Positions 39,341-48,885 of a stretch of DNA of 64,000 nt are shown here, piece by piece; the first letter of the stretch is position 1, and each line of letters opens with the position of its first letter. The stretch comes from Lentisphaerae bacterium GWF2_45_14 (GTDB lineage Bacteria > Verrucomicrobiota > Lentisphaeria > Victivallales > GWF2-45-14): assembly GCA_001804785.1 (NCBI GenBank), contig MHBG01000005.1, forward strand, positions 1 through 64,000, given 5' to 3'. Under the pieces are notes generated by a model. That model saw only the letters and a list, made by a program, of their open reading frames with translations, was not told the origin of the DNA and did not search any database. The position numbers and the translations under genes are program-made.

Positions 39341-39444
39341 TCAAACTGAGGTACTGGTATACCCATACACGAATACGGAGAGACACGCCATCATTGGCAT
39401 GTCAACCGCGCTTCGTGTATAAAAATTACCAGTTTTCAGTTTGA
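39341..39444. repeat. large imperfect inverted repeat with nested inner hairpin
   Basis: Arms TCAAACTGA-GGT-ACTGGTA-TACCC-ATACACGAA and TTCGTGTAT-AAAAAT-TACCAGT-TT-TCAGTTTGA; inner GACACGCCA-TCAT-TGGCATGTC. Read directly. Confidence 0.8.
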
Positions 39445-39561
39445 AACGCTTGCTATGGTTTTTAGTTTACTCTATGACTTTTCTATAAGCCCCTTATTAG
39501 ATTTCCTCAATATAACATTATTCTCGGATGATATCAATAGATAAAATACTCCCTCCGGGGG

Positions 39562-39636
39562 GCAGGCCGGGAGCCTGCACATTGCTGTGCCGTTTTCGCT
39601 ACGCTGACGGCACAGCAATGTCCAGGCTCCGCCTGC
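39562..39636. repeat. REP-like inverted repeat / terminator-like hairpin
   Basis: GCAGGCCGGGAGCCTGCACATTGCTGTGCCGT ... ACGGCACAGCAATGTCCAGGCTCCGCCTGC, about 30-bp arms with a 13-nt loop, immediately after the stop codon of the 39637-41136 gene. Confidence 0.85.
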
Positions 39637-41136
39637 TTATTCTGCGACTATTTCGGCATAGAGTTGGCGGCTGTGTTCTTTGAGGGCGTGAGCGAGCGGG
39701 TCAAGAAGGAGGATGCGGTCAAAATCAACGGGGCCGGACAACGCACTGTAAACGATATAGCATTCCTTGGCGGACACTGGTTTAAGTCCGGAAAAGACGG
39801 CGTTGAGTCGTCCCATTTCCATGTCGAGACCGGGGGGGACGGGATGCCAGGCGGGAATGAGGATAATGATAGTCAGCATACCTTTGGCTTTCAGGGCAAA
39901 AACCTTTTTTTGCAGGCGCGTCGTCCAATCCTGTCCCAGCTCGGTAATCATGAGATAGGCGGAGTGTTCGATGTTGTCTTCTTCTACATTAAACTGGGTT
40001 TGTTCCGCGGCGGGGAGAGCCTCTTCCGCTGACAATGGGCAATTGAAGCCCACCTGGGTGACTAATCCTGCCATGACGGCATGGTGCCGCTTCGGGAGAT
40101 AAATTGCCTCCAATTCCGGGGGGTGCGTGAAGCGGACGCAAATGACGAGAGTCTCCCGTTCGGTGGCCGCCAGTTTCATTCCTCGGAAATCCACTACAAT
40201 GCAGACGGCCAGATGCAAGGCCAACGGACTGAAACCTGTTCTGGCTCCCACTTTCTGGGAACCCATGTGTGTGGTAACCGTGGCTCCGTAGCACATATCC
40301 ACGTCCATGGTTCCGCTGGCGATATAACGGTCGATCTCTTTCAGCAGATAAATGATGGCCTTCGACTGGCGGAATGCGGGTTTAATCATCAGGGAACAGG
40401 AGTAGGCGCAGCGGGGCGTCTGTCGGGGGATGGCAAACGACGAATTACCGACGATGACGCCGTCCGACTCGACGACAAGGCTGATGATTTCGCCCTTTGT
40501 CAGCAAGTCCCGGAGTTTTGTTTCATGGTAAAATGCTTCCCCCGGATAGGAATAACGGTACGTGTCGTAAGTCAGATCTACGAGTTCTCCTGCATCTTCC
40601 GGCGTCGCCAGCCGGGTTATGAAAGGCGTTTTTCTATCTGCTGCCACTTCTGCTGTTTTAATCGGCATTTTTACTTCGAATGACGCTACGGCCAGCCGCT
40701 TTCTGATTACGACCCGCCATCCGTCCAGTCCGCGATTTTCGAACGAGAGGTCATCCACTGCCTTGCAAGCCAGAAAGTACCATAGTCCGTCAATCTCGGA
40801 TTCTGACGGAGCCTGAGGATTGTATTGGGGGATTTTGTTCAGGTGTACCGGAGGCCCTGCGTTCGTTACGGCGATTTTAATCATTCCGTCTGTCAGGAGT
40901 ACAAATTCAATGCGAATTTGTTCCCACACTTCGGCGTCCGGATACGAATTTATCAAAAACGTCAGAGTCTCGTCGAGCGCTAAACGCAGTGCGTCCGATT
41001 CTTTCCGGGCGCTGCCCGCCAAGTCGGCGAGTTCAGTCGTCCATTCCAGTGCGACAAGCATAAGCCGCAAGTCATACGGGATTTCAATTGCCGACGAAAG
41101 TTTCGGCATTATGTCAACGTCGGGAATTATCTCCAT
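39637..41136 (-). CDS. HATPase (RsbW/anti-sigma-like) + GNAT-type acetyltransferase fusion
   Basis: N-terminus EIPYDLRLMLVALEWTTELADLAG...ESDALRLALDETLTFLINSYPD (HATPase_c_2-like); middle ITRLATPEDAGELVDLTYDTYRYSYPGEAFYHETKLRDLL...SLVVESDGVIVGNSSFAI (GNAT-like). Confidence 0.7.
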   Translation of the reverse strand: MEIIPDVDIMPKLSSAIEIPYDLRLMLVALEWTTELADLAGSARKESDALRLALDETLTFLINSYPDAEVWEQIRIEFVLLTDGMIKIAVTNAGPPVHLNKIPQYNPQAPSESEIDGLWYFLACKAVDDLSFENRGLDGWRVVIRKRLAVASFEVKMPIKTAEVAADRKTPFITRLATPEDAGELVDLTYDTYRYSYPGEAFYHETKLRDLLTKGEIISLVVESDGVIVGNSSFAIPRQTPRCAYSCSLMIKPAFRQSKAIIYLLKEIDRYIASGTMDVDMCYGATVTTHMGSQKVGARTGFSPLALHLAVCIVVDFRGMKLAATERETLVICVRFTHPPELEAIYLPKRHHAVMAGLVTQVGFNCPLSAEEALPAAEQTQFNVEEDNIEHSAYLMITELGQDWTTRLQKKVFALKAKGMLTIIILIPAWHPVPPGLDMEMGRLNAVFSGLKPVSAKECYIVYSALSGPVDFDRILLLDPLAHALKEHSRQLYAEIVAE

Positions 41137-41183
41137 TGCTTTCTTCTTCTCAAGTTTTTTGCCACAACGTAATGGTGGCCTGC

Positions 41184-43196
41184 TTATTTCTTATCTTTCT
41201 CAGGTTTCTTGCCGGCTTTCTCCATGGCTTCTTTCATGACGCTGTCGAGCACTGCTTTGAGTTCCTGCTGAGAGGTTTTTGATTTGCCCGCTCCTTTTTC
41301 GGAAATATATTCGGCGGCCTTTTTAGAAAGTTCGTCGGCAATAAGCTTCAGGTTTTCGGTTGAGGCGGAAGAATCTTTATTTTTAAGGCTCTGAGAAATT
41401 TCAGTCAGGGTATTTATAACGGCCTCGGCCATTTCCTTCTGTTTTTTCTTTTCATCTTCGCGGGTTCCCGCGGAGCTCATTGATTCTATAAGATTGTTGA
41501 CAAGTTCAATTGCCATATTTTTTGTTTTTTCCATGGGGCCGGGCTCTTTTATCTGGGGCGCGGTCTTTGATTCCACCCACGATATAAGCTCGTCGGAGAT
41601 GAGTACGGCAGCATAGTCGATGATGTCCTTGAATTTTCTTGGCGAACCAAGGTTTTCCTGAGTTACGGCGCTGATATTGCGCCGTCCTACCGTAATGCTT
41701 TCTCCGGCTTTTAGAAGCGCGACGGTGTCACCGACAGGAAACGAGACGTAGTCGCCCTTGAACATATCGGTAAATCTGACGCAGAGAAGGATTGTCATAT
41801 TGTGGATGTCTGAGCTTCCCTCATTGCGCACGGTTACGATTACGCTGTTTGTGAAAAACGCCGGTTCTATCTGAAGGCTTATTTTGCCTTTAAGGTCTGA
41901 GGCATTGATTTCAAGCAGTTCAGTCTCCAGGAAATTATTGCTGTATCTGAAGTCGGCGAGTACCTTGTCCCACTGTCCCTGGAGACGACGCCTGAAGAAG
42001 TGGTCGAATATCTTTTTTCTGGCCATATCTTTTTCGCCCCGTGCCATGTGGACTCTGGCTTTCTGGAAGTCGGGACTGAAATATCCGGAGCCTGTCATTA
42101 TCCCCCTGTAGAGGTTTATAATCACGCGTCCTTCTTTTGATTTATTGAGAAAGCTTCTTTTTTTGTAGAGGTTGAGAAGGTCGAGCAGTTCCTCCTGCTG
42201 CTTCGGGTAATAAGCGGCAGCCTGGTCAAAATCAATCACGGCCTGATCGAATTTCTTCTGCTTCATATTGATTACGCCTTTCAGGAGGTGCGCTGGAGCT
42301 TCCTGCCCGTTGTGCTTTTCAATATATTCACTTATTATAGAGTCGGCCGCGCTGACATCTGTTTCGCCTTTGCGTTCTAGGAGCGACATTGCCAGAAGGA
42401 TATGTGCCTCTTTTTCATGGGGCGCCAATTCTACCGCCGCCGATGCTGATTTTATGGCCTCGTTCCAGTCGTTTTCATAGATGGCGAGGTAGGCCCTGTC
42501 GCGGAGCGAACATAGCTTGTCCCATTCCCTGTAATACTTTGCGCTGAGCCTTAGGAAGTTGGTGTAGAAATCCAGAAGCGCGGCGCGGTGTTTGCTGAGA
42601 CGTTTCCTTATATTTGTGCGCAAATCGTTCTCGTTTATTCTCTTGTCCCATATTTTCCGGGCCTGCTCGTTATTTATGCTGAGAAGCCCGTAGTCGAATG
42701 TCGACAGCAGGTCAAGGAGAGTGCCCGACGCCAAGTTATAGATGGAATTCGTCTCGTCCAGGCTGTCGCTTTCCTCGAGCAGGTTTTTGTAGATATTGAA
42801 AAAACGGTATTTAAGCTCTGCCACTTCAGGCGGGATTTTGTCGGACTCTTTCTGCATGATGAAGGTGGTCAGGTCTTTGAAGTTTTTCGCCTCGGCGATA
42901 GTTTTCTCCATGCTGTAGAAGGCCTGAACAGTCCTGTCTATGTCGTAGGATTTTTTCTTCTCTTTTTCGAGGGCTTTTCTTCTTTCCTCAAGCTGGGAAA
43001 GTTTATCCTTTATCGGCTGCTCAGCGTTCTTTATATAGTCGGGGGGGACGTCCGGCACGGGACTTTTTACCGCAAACCATATCGCGAGAACAACACAGAG
43101 TCCGAGCATCAGGAAGAGCGGCATGACGCATCCCCATAGGAACATTGAACGGTATTTTTTTTCGCCTTTTATGTCCTGAGATGATTCATTCGCCAT
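41184..43196 (-). CDS. TPR-repeat membrane protein with Lys/Glu-rich C-terminus
   Basis: N-terminal TM (MFLWGCVMPLFLMLGLCVVLAIWFAV); TPR-like ENDWNEAIKSASAAVELAPHEKEAHILLAMSLL and KKFDQAVIDFDQAAAYYPKQ. Confidence 0.75.
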   Translation of the reverse strand: MANESSQDIKGEKKYRSMFLWGCVMPLFLMLGLCVVLAIWFAVKSPVPDVPPDYIKNAEQPIKDKLSQLEERRKALEKEKKKSYDIDRTVQAFYSMEKTIAEAKNFKDLTTFIMQKESDKIPPEVAELKYRFFNIYKNLLEESDSLDETNSIYNLASGTLLDLLSTFDYGLLSINNEQARKIWDKRINENDLRTNIRKRLSKHRAALLDFYTNFLRLSAKYYREWDKLCSLRDRAYLAIYENDWNEAIKSASAAVELAPHEKEAHILLAMSLLERKGETDVSAADSIISEYIEKHNGQEAPAHLLKGVINMKQKKFDQAVIDFDQAAAYYPKQQEELLDLLNLYKKRSFLNKSKEGRVIINLYRGIMTGSGYFSPDFQKARVHMARGEKDMARKKIFDHFFRRRLQGQWDKVLADFRYSNNFLETELLEINASDLKGKISLQIEPAFFTNSVIVTVRNEGSSDIHNMTILLCVRFTDMFKGDYVSFPVGDTVALLKAGESITVGRRNISAVTQENLGSPRKFKDIIDYAAVLISDELISWVESKTAPQIKEPGPMEKTKNMAIELVNNLIESMSSAGTREDEKKKQKEMAEAVINTLTEISQSLKNKDSSASTENLKLIADELSKKAAEYISEKGAGKSKTSQQELKAVLDSVMKEAMEKAGKKPEKDKK

Positions 43197-43227
43197 TCTG
43201 CTCTCTCCCTCGTTTTTTTACTCCTGC

Positions 43228-44565
43228 TCAGTTAGCCATTACCTGCTTTGCGAGATAGTGACTGAGCTCTGTCATTGAAATGCGCTCCTGTTCCATTGAA
43301 TCGCGGTGCCTCACGGTCACGGCGTTGTCGTTGAGCGATTCGAAGTCGAATGTGACGCAGAACGGCGTGCCGATCTCGTCCTGACGGCGGTAACGCTTTC
43401 CAATACTGCCTGTTACGTCAAATTCTGAACGGAAGAAAGGGCTTATGTCCTTATAGAGTTTTTCAGCCGGTTCCATCAGTTTCTTGGCGAGCGGCAGTAT
43501 CGCGGCCTGCACCGGCGCAATCCTGGCCGGAAGCCTCAGTACCGCGCGGACGTCTTCTTCCATGCCTTCCTTCTTCGTATCCGCCATATCCTCATCGTAT
43601 GCATGACACAATATCGCGAGTATCGATCTGTCAAGTCCCGCCGACGTCTCGACGACTGTCGGAATCAGCTTGCGGTTGCCGTTGTCCTGATCGAGGTACT
43701 CAAGGTTTTCCCCTGAGAATTCCTGATGGCGGGACATGTCCCAGGTCCCCCTGTGATGGATTCCTTCCAGTTCACCCCAGCCGAACGGGAATTTGAACTC
43801 TATATCGACCGCCGCTTTAGCGTAATGGGCAAGCTCGCCCGGTCCGTGATCCTGGAATTTAAGCTCGTCTTCGCCGAACTTCAGCAAGTCGATGTAATAT
43901 TTTTTTCTTTCGGCCTTCCAGTATTCATACCAGTTCATGGATTCCTCTTCCGTACAGAAGAATTCCATTTCCATCTGGCTGAATTCTCTTGAACGGAAAG
44001 TGAAGTTTCTGGGATTAATCTCATTCCTGAACGCCTTGCCGACCTGCGCTATGCCGAACGGCAGCTTCTTGCGCGCAGCAATCCTCACAAGATGAAAATC
44101 CGCGAATATCGGCTGACATGTCTCCGCTCTGAGGTATGCCGCGTGATCTTCGTCGAAAACGGGTCCTACGAAGGTCTTCATCATGAGATTGAATTCGCGC
44201 GGCTCTGTCACGTTTTTTGAACCGCATGCCGGACACGTCTTCACATCCTCCATCTGATCGGACCTGTGACGCGTCTTGCATTCCCGGCAGTCTACCATCA
44301 TGTCGCCGAACTTGTCGAGGTGCCCGGAGGCCTTCCATATCTTAGGGTTACATATTATGGTCGAGTCCAACCCTTCGACATTTGAACGGCTCTCGACCAT
44401 GTAGTTCCACCACATCTGTTCGACCGCCCTTTTCAACGCTGTTCCGTAAGGACCGTAGTCCCAGAATCCGTTCAGACCGCCATATATTTCCGAACTTTGA
44501 AATATGAAACCTTTTCGCTTGCAGAGGGATACAAGCTTCTCCATGAATTCGGGTCCCTTTTCCAT
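43228..44565 (-). CDS. glyS: glycyl-tRNA synthetase, homodimeric class II type
   Basis: LCKRKGFIFQSSEIYGGLNGFWDYGPYGTALKRAVEQMWW; GKAFRNEINPRNFTFRSREFSQMEMEFF; RYRRQDEIGTPFCVTFDFESLNDNAVTVRHRDSMEQERI. Confidence 0.95.
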   Translation of the reverse strand: MEKGPEFMEKLVSLCKRKGFIFQSSEIYGGLNGFWDYGPYGTALKRAVEQMWWNYMVESRSNVEGLDSTIICNPKIWKASGHLDKFGDMMVDCRECKTRHRSDQMEDVKTCPACGSKNVTEPREFNLMMKTFVGPVFDEDHAAYLRAETCQPIFADFHLVRIAARKKLPFGIAQVGKAFRNEINPRNFTFRSREFSQMEMEFFCTEEESMNWYEYWKAERKKYYIDLLKFGEDELKFQDHGPGELAHYAKAAVDIEFKFPFGWGELEGIHHRGTWDMSRHQEFSGENLEYLDQDNGNRKLIPTVVETSAGLDRSILAILCHAYDEDMADTKKEGMEEDVRAVLRLPARIAPVQAAILPLAKKLMEPAEKLYKDISPFFRSEFDVTGSIGKRYRRQDEIGTPFCVTFDFESLNDNAVTVRHRDSMEQERISMTELSHYLAKQVMAN

Positions 44566-44691
44566 ATCTGAATTTCCTTTTTGTCTTTGTTAAACGCAAT
44601 CCTGATAAGATAGCCGGACTTCGCCCGTTTTGCGAATCAAAAATATGGAATTTACGCCTGCCGGCGGTATTGATTCCCGGGCCTGTTTACT

Positions 44692-45507
44692 TTATTTGCC
44701 CGGCTGCTGGAATTTCAGCGCTGCCGAAACTACGGCGCGGTCGAAGAAATTAGTGGACATTCCGGCGTCAACGACAATCGTCTGAGCAGTTATACCGCTT
44801 GCCCGGGGACTTAGCAGAAAGGCCGCGGCATTGGCGACTTCCTCCGTTTTAAGAGCTTCTTTCCTCAGCGTCAGTTTTTCCGCGAAAAGGTAAGGTTCTA
44901 TATAGCCGGGGATTCCGGCGGAGGAAGATGTCTTGAGAAGTGAGGCGCCTACCGCGTTCACGCGTATTTTTGTATCGGCACTGAGCGACTTGGCGAGGAA
45001 GCAGACACTGGAGTCAAGTGCCGCTTTTATAGGAGCCATGTAGCCGTAATTCTCCGCAGCCATTTTTGTTGATGATATCGATATCGTAAGAAGCGCACCA
45101 TCGTTTTCCATGACGCTTTTGAAGTATTTCGCGATGCTGATAAATGAAAAACACGATATATCCATCGCCTGAAGAAAGTCCGATTTCACCGTTTCGTGAA
45201 AGGGCTTTACCCCTTCCGAATAGTTGGCAAACGCTATCGAATGCAGTATCCCGTAAACCTTCCCATGCTTTTGAGCAATTTCGGAAGCGGTCTTTTCTAT
45301 TTCGCTTTCCTTTGATACGTCACAGATGTATGCGGCGGAATCGGGGAAGAACTTTTCAATCGTTCTTTTCTGCTCTTCACCGAAGACCGAGAAAATCAGC
45401 TCAGCTCCCTCTTCCTTGAGAACCTGCGCGATATGAAAAGCCACGCTTTTTCTGTTAGCCACCCCGAATAGGAGAAATTTCCGGCCTTCAATCAAGAGAA
45501 ACCCCAT
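44692..45507 (-). CDS. fabI: enoyl-[acyl-carrier-protein] reductase (FabI-like SDR)
   Basis: LLFGVANRKSVAFHIAQVLKEEGAELIFS; GYMAPIKAALDSSVCFLAKSLS; FLLSPRASGITAQTIVVDAGMS. Confidence 0.88.
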   Translation of the reverse strand: MGFLLIEGRKFLLFGVANRKSVAFHIAQVLKEEGAELIFSVFGEEQKRTIEKFFPDSAAYICDVSKESEIEKTASEIAQKHGKVYGILHSIAFANYSEGVKPFHETVKSDFLQAMDISCFSFISIAKYFKSVMENDGALLTISISSTKMAAENYGYMAPIKAALDSSVCFLAKSLSADTKIRVNAVGASLLKTSSSAGIPGYIEPYLFAEKLTLRKEALKTEEVANAAAFLLSPRASGITAQTIVVDAGMSTNFFDRAVVSAALKFQQPGK

Positions 45508-45508
45508 C

Positions 45509-46246
45509 TCAAAGCCCTCCCGTAACTTCCAGTACCGCGCCGGTTATATACGAGGCCTCGCGCGATGCCAGGAAAAGTATGGGGCTTGCGACTTCTTCAG
45601 GTTTACCAAAGCGCTTTGCCGGCACCTGGGACTTGTATTCGTTCCTTAGCTCCTCGGAAAGGTCTGCGATAAGATCGGTGTCAATGAAGCCGGGAGAAAT
45701 GCAATTGACCGTTATTGAACGCTTTGCGGTCTCTTTCGAAAGGGATTTTGAGAAGGCCACCTGTCCGGCTTTCGCCGCCGCATAGTTGCACTGACCCGCA
45801 AAGCCGATTCTGCCTGATGGTGATGTTATACTTATAATCCTGCCGAATTTTGAACTCATCATCCTCATCAGAGCAAACTTACTCATATTGAATGTGCCGG
45901 TCAGATTTGTGGATATGACCTTGTTCCAGTCGTTGGGGTTCATCATGCCTGTTATGGCGTCTTTTCTTATCCCCGCGCAGTTTACAAGTACCTGAAGCGA
46001 CGGATATTTCTGGTCGAACTCGGCGTAAAATTTTTCCACCGCGGCATAGTCAGCCACATCAAATTTAAAGATTTCGAGGGGATAATTGCTCCAGGCCGCC
46101 TTGAACTCATCTGCGGATTTCCCGCCGTTTACGCAGGTAGCGACGACTTTCGCGCCGTTTTTCAGAAAGGCCTCCGATGCGGCCTTTCCTATACCCCGTG
46201 TTCCACCTGTGACAATTACGGTGTAATCGCTGAAATCAAATTTCAT
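45509..46246 (-). CDS. fabG: 3-oxoacyl-[acyl-carrier-protein] reductase-like SDR
   Basis: VIVTGGTRGIGKAASEAFLKNGAKVV; NCAGIRKDAITGMM; NYAAAKAGQVAFSKSLSKE; NCISPGFIDTDL; ITGAVLEVTGGL. Confidence 0.9.
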   Translation of the reverse strand: MKFDFSDYTVIVTGGTRGIGKAASEAFLKNGAKVVATCVNGGKSADEFKAAWSNYPLEIFKFDVADYAAVEKFYAEFDQKYPSLQVLVNCAGIRKDAITGMMNPNDWNKVISTNLTGTFNMSKFALMRMMSSKFGRIISITSPSGRIGFAGQCNYAAAKAGQVAFSKSLSKETAKRSITVNCISPGFIDTDLIADLSEELRNEYKSQVPAKRFGKPEEVASPILFLASREASYITGAVLEVTGGL

Positions 46247-46293
46247 TTCCGCTCCCGCTGCTGTAAACTGTCGTAATATAGCTGAAAAGACAT

Positions 46294-46325
46294 AAAAAAA
46301 CCCCGGAGATTCCGGGGTTTTTATG
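46294..46325 (-). terminator. Rho-independent terminator downstream of rplQ
   Basis: AAAAAAACCCCGGAGATTCCGGGGTTTTTAT: ACCCCGGA/TCCGGGGT stem with a T-run on both strands. Confidence 0.85.
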
Positions 46326-46345
46326 ATTTTTTTTTCAAAAAGGAC

Positions 46346-46816
46346 TCACTCGGCCTTTGCTTCGGCCGACGCCTCAACAACTGCCGGAGTCTCAACAACT
46401 GTTGGCTCCTGAGCCTTTTCGACTTTCTTGACTTTCTTCGCAGGCTTGGCCGGGGCCGTGGAATCCTGAACAAGCTGAAGAATACACATATCGGCGGCAT
46501 CGCCTACTCGTGTACCTGTCTTGATGATGCGAGTATAGCCGCCTTTGCGCTCCAAGAATGACGGGGCAACTTTGTCGAAAAGTGTCTTTACCGCCGTTTC
46601 GTCCCTGAGCTTTGAGATTGCAAGGCGACGGTGATGAAGATCGCCTTTTTTCCCATAAGTAATCATTTTGTCGGCTAATCTGCGAGCTTCTTTGGCTTTT
46701 ACCAAAGTCGTTTTTATTTCGCCGCATTCAATGAGGCTTGACACCATATTGGCGAGCATAGCTCTCCTATGTGCACCAGAGCGTCCGATCTTGAAAGTAT
46801 GCTTTCTGTGACGCAT
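46346..46816 (-). CDS. rplQ: 50S ribosomal protein L17 with Ala/Glu/Val-rich C-terminal extension
   Basis: MRHRKHTFKIGRSGAHRRAMLANMVSSLIECGEIKTTLVKAKEARRLADKMIT; GGYTRIIKTGTRVGDAADMCILQLV. Confidence 0.97.
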   Translation of the reverse strand: MRHRKHTFKIGRSGAHRRAMLANMVSSLIECGEIKTTLVKAKEARRLADKMITYGKKGDLHHRRLAISKLRDETAVKTLFDKVAPSFLERKGGYTRIIKTGTRVGDAADMCILQLVQDSTAPAKPAKKVKKVEKAQEPTVVETPAVVEASAEAKAE

Positions 46817-47841
46817 TATTCTTCCTCCTGGCTTTCTGTCTTGAGTTTTTCGGATTCGGTCTCAATCGCTTCGGCGATTTCTTCGCTGAAGGCCATTCCA
46901 AGACCGAGGTCCATGCTTTCGAGTTTTTCCTTGATCTCGTCAAGGGATTTTTTGCCGAAGTTTCTGTATTTGAGCATCCGTGTCTCAGTCTTCATGCAGA
47001 GTTCGCCAATGAGCTTTATATTCGCGTTGTTTAGACAGTTCATTGCGCGGACTGAAAGATCGAGGGAGTCAACATCCTGCGAGAGAAGGCGGAAGAGTTT
47101 CTGATCTTCTTCACTGATGGAGGAAAGCTTGTCCTCTTCGCTAATCTGTGAACCAAGGAAAGGCCTGAGATGATCCTTAAGGATTTTCGCAGCTTTTTCC
47201 ATGACTTCTTCCGGATTGATCCTGCCGTCGGTCCAGACTTCGATTATGAGGCTGTCCATTTCAGTTTCTTCGCCGACACGCGCCGCGCCGACCTGGTATC
47301 TTACCCTCTCCACCGGGCTGAAAAGACAGTCTATTGCAATCGTTCCGAGCGGATGATTCGGGTTTTTATTTTTTTCAGACGGACGGTAACCTCTGCCCTT
47401 TGAGATTTCAAGCTCGGCCCTGAACGGAATGTTCTTGTCGAGCGTGCATATTATCTGTTCGGGATTTACTATTTCAATTGAGCCGTCTGCGACGATATCG
47501 GATGCGGTTACGACACCTGCCTTGTCTTTCCTTATCTCAATTGTCTTTGCCGCTTCCCCACTGTAATGAATTTTGATTTTCTTGAGATTGAGAATAATCT
47601 CGGTAACGTCTTCGATTACGCCGTCGATTGAAGCGAACTCGTGCGAGACCCCATCAATCCTCACGGCGGAAACCGCAGCACCGTCAAGGGACGAAAGAAG
47701 TACCCTTCTTAAAGAGTTGCCCAGTGTATGTCCAAAGCCGCTCTGAAACGGGGCAGCCGTGAATTTCGCGTATCGTTCTGTCGCGGTCGCCGCTTCAACA
47801 TCAAGTTTCTGTGGCATTGGAAAAGAACTTACTGAAGCCAT
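46816..47841 (-). CDS. rpoA: DNA-directed RNA polymerase subunit alpha
   Basis: PFQSGFGHTLGNSLRRVLLSSLDGAAVSAVRIDGVSHEF; LDLSVRAMNCLNNANIKLIGELC (alpha-CTD). ATG 47841 preceded by CCAGGAGGATTTTAAT. Confidence 0.97.
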   Translation of the reverse strand: MASVSSFPMPQKLDVEAATATERYAKFTAAPFQSGFGHTLGNSLRRVLLSSLDGAAVSAVRIDGVSHEFASIDGVIEDVTEIILNLKKIKIHYSGEAAKTIEIRKDKAGVVTASDIVADGSIEIVNPEQIICTLDKNIPFRAELEISKGRGYRPSEKNKNPNHPLGTIAIDCLFSPVERVRYQVGAARVGEETEMDSLIIEVWTDGRINPEEVMEKAAKILKDHLRPFLGSQISEEDKLSSISEEDQKLFRLLSQDVDSLDLSVRAMNCLNNANIKLIGELCMKTETRMLKYRNFGKKSLDEIKEKLESMDLGLGMAFSEEIAEAIETESEKLKTESQEEE

Positions 47842-47906
47842 ATTAAAATCCTCCTGGATTATTAAATCGTTGATTGAATTTGACTTATTGCTTTCCGCGT
47901 TAGACG

Positions 47907-48380
47907 TTAGACGCGGCGTCTCTTCCTTGGCCTGCAACCATTGTGCGGCACCGGCGTAATGTCTCTTATCGCCGAAATTTCGAGCCCGGTCGAGGCTATG
48001 CCTCTTACTGCTGACTCGCGCCCGGCGCCTGGACCCTTTATCCTGACTTCAACTTCCTTCATCCCAAGCGTCTGTGCCTTTTTACCGGCATCCGCCGCGA
48101 TAACCTGTGCTGCATAAGCCGTGCTTTTTCTGGAACCCTTGAAGGCATTTTTGCCCCCGGTGGACCAGCAGAGCACATTCCCGTGCATATCGGTGAAAGT
48201 TACTTTTGTATTGTTAAAGGTTGCCTGTACGTATGCAATTCCATTAGGAACATAACGACCGGCTTTCGATTTTCGCTTGGTAGACTCGTCCGCCGGGGAA
48301 GCACTTTCCGCGCTTTCCACGATTTGAGAATCTGCGGCGAGCTTTTCCTGGCCTTCTGTTTTGACCATTTCTTCAGCCAT
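47907..48380 (-). CDS. rpsK: 30S ribosomal protein S11 with acidic N-terminal extension
   Basis: [65 protein letters not shown]. Confidence 0.96.
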   Translation of the reverse strand: MAEEMVKTEGQEKLAADSQIVESAESASPADESTKRKSKAGRYVPNGIAYVQATFNNTKVTFTDMHGNVLCWSTGGKNAFKGSRKSTAYAAQVIAADAGKKAQTLGMKEVEVRIKGPGAGRESAVRGIASTGLEISAIRDITPVPHNGCRPRKRRRV

Positions 48381-48429
48381 AACTTTGTTCGCTGCCTTTC
48401 TGATTTATATATTTACAATGCTTTTTTAT

Positions 48430-48864
48430 TTATTTTTTTGACGCGGGAGCTGATGCTGCTGAAGAAGGTCCTGAACCGGCGACCTTTCTGAGCGACTTAT
48501 CGCGGATCGCGCCGACTGTCTGCTTACGGCCTTTTCTCGTACGTGCGTTGGTCTTAGTCCTCTGACCTCTTACCGGCAGACCTCTCTTGTGTCTTATGCC
48601 GCGGTAGCAGTTTATGGATTGAAGACGGCGGATGTCCGTACCTATTTTACGGCGGAGGTCCCCTTCTACAAGGTATTCCGTCTGGAGGAGCGTTGTGATA
48701 GCGGCGATGTTCTCATCGGTAAGCTGTTCTGCTTTAACACCTTCCTTGATTCTAGCCTTGCGGATAATCTCAAGGGCCATCGTCGGACCGATCCCATAGA
48801 TATAACACAATGCGTACTCTATACGCTTCTTCCCGGGAATGTCTATTCCTATAATGCGCGGCAT
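48430..48864 (-). CDS. rpsM: 30S ribosomal protein S13
   Basis: MPRIIGIDIPGKKRIEYALCYIYGIGPTMALEI; INCYRGIRHKRGLPVRGQRTKTNARTRKG. Confidence 0.97.
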   Translation of the reverse strand: MPRIIGIDIPGKKRIEYALCYIYGIGPTMALEIIRKARIKEGVKAEQLTDENIAAITTLLQTEYLVEGDLRRKIGTDIRRLQSINCYRGIRHKRGLPVRGQRTKTNARTRKGRKQTVGAIRDKSLRKVAGSGPSSAASAPASKK

Positions 48865-48885
48865 GGTATTCCTCTCTATATAAAA

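Noticed and set aside
40081-40683. 200-aa plus-strand ORF
   Set aside because: Antisense to the HATPase-GNAT gene; composition is shadow-like.
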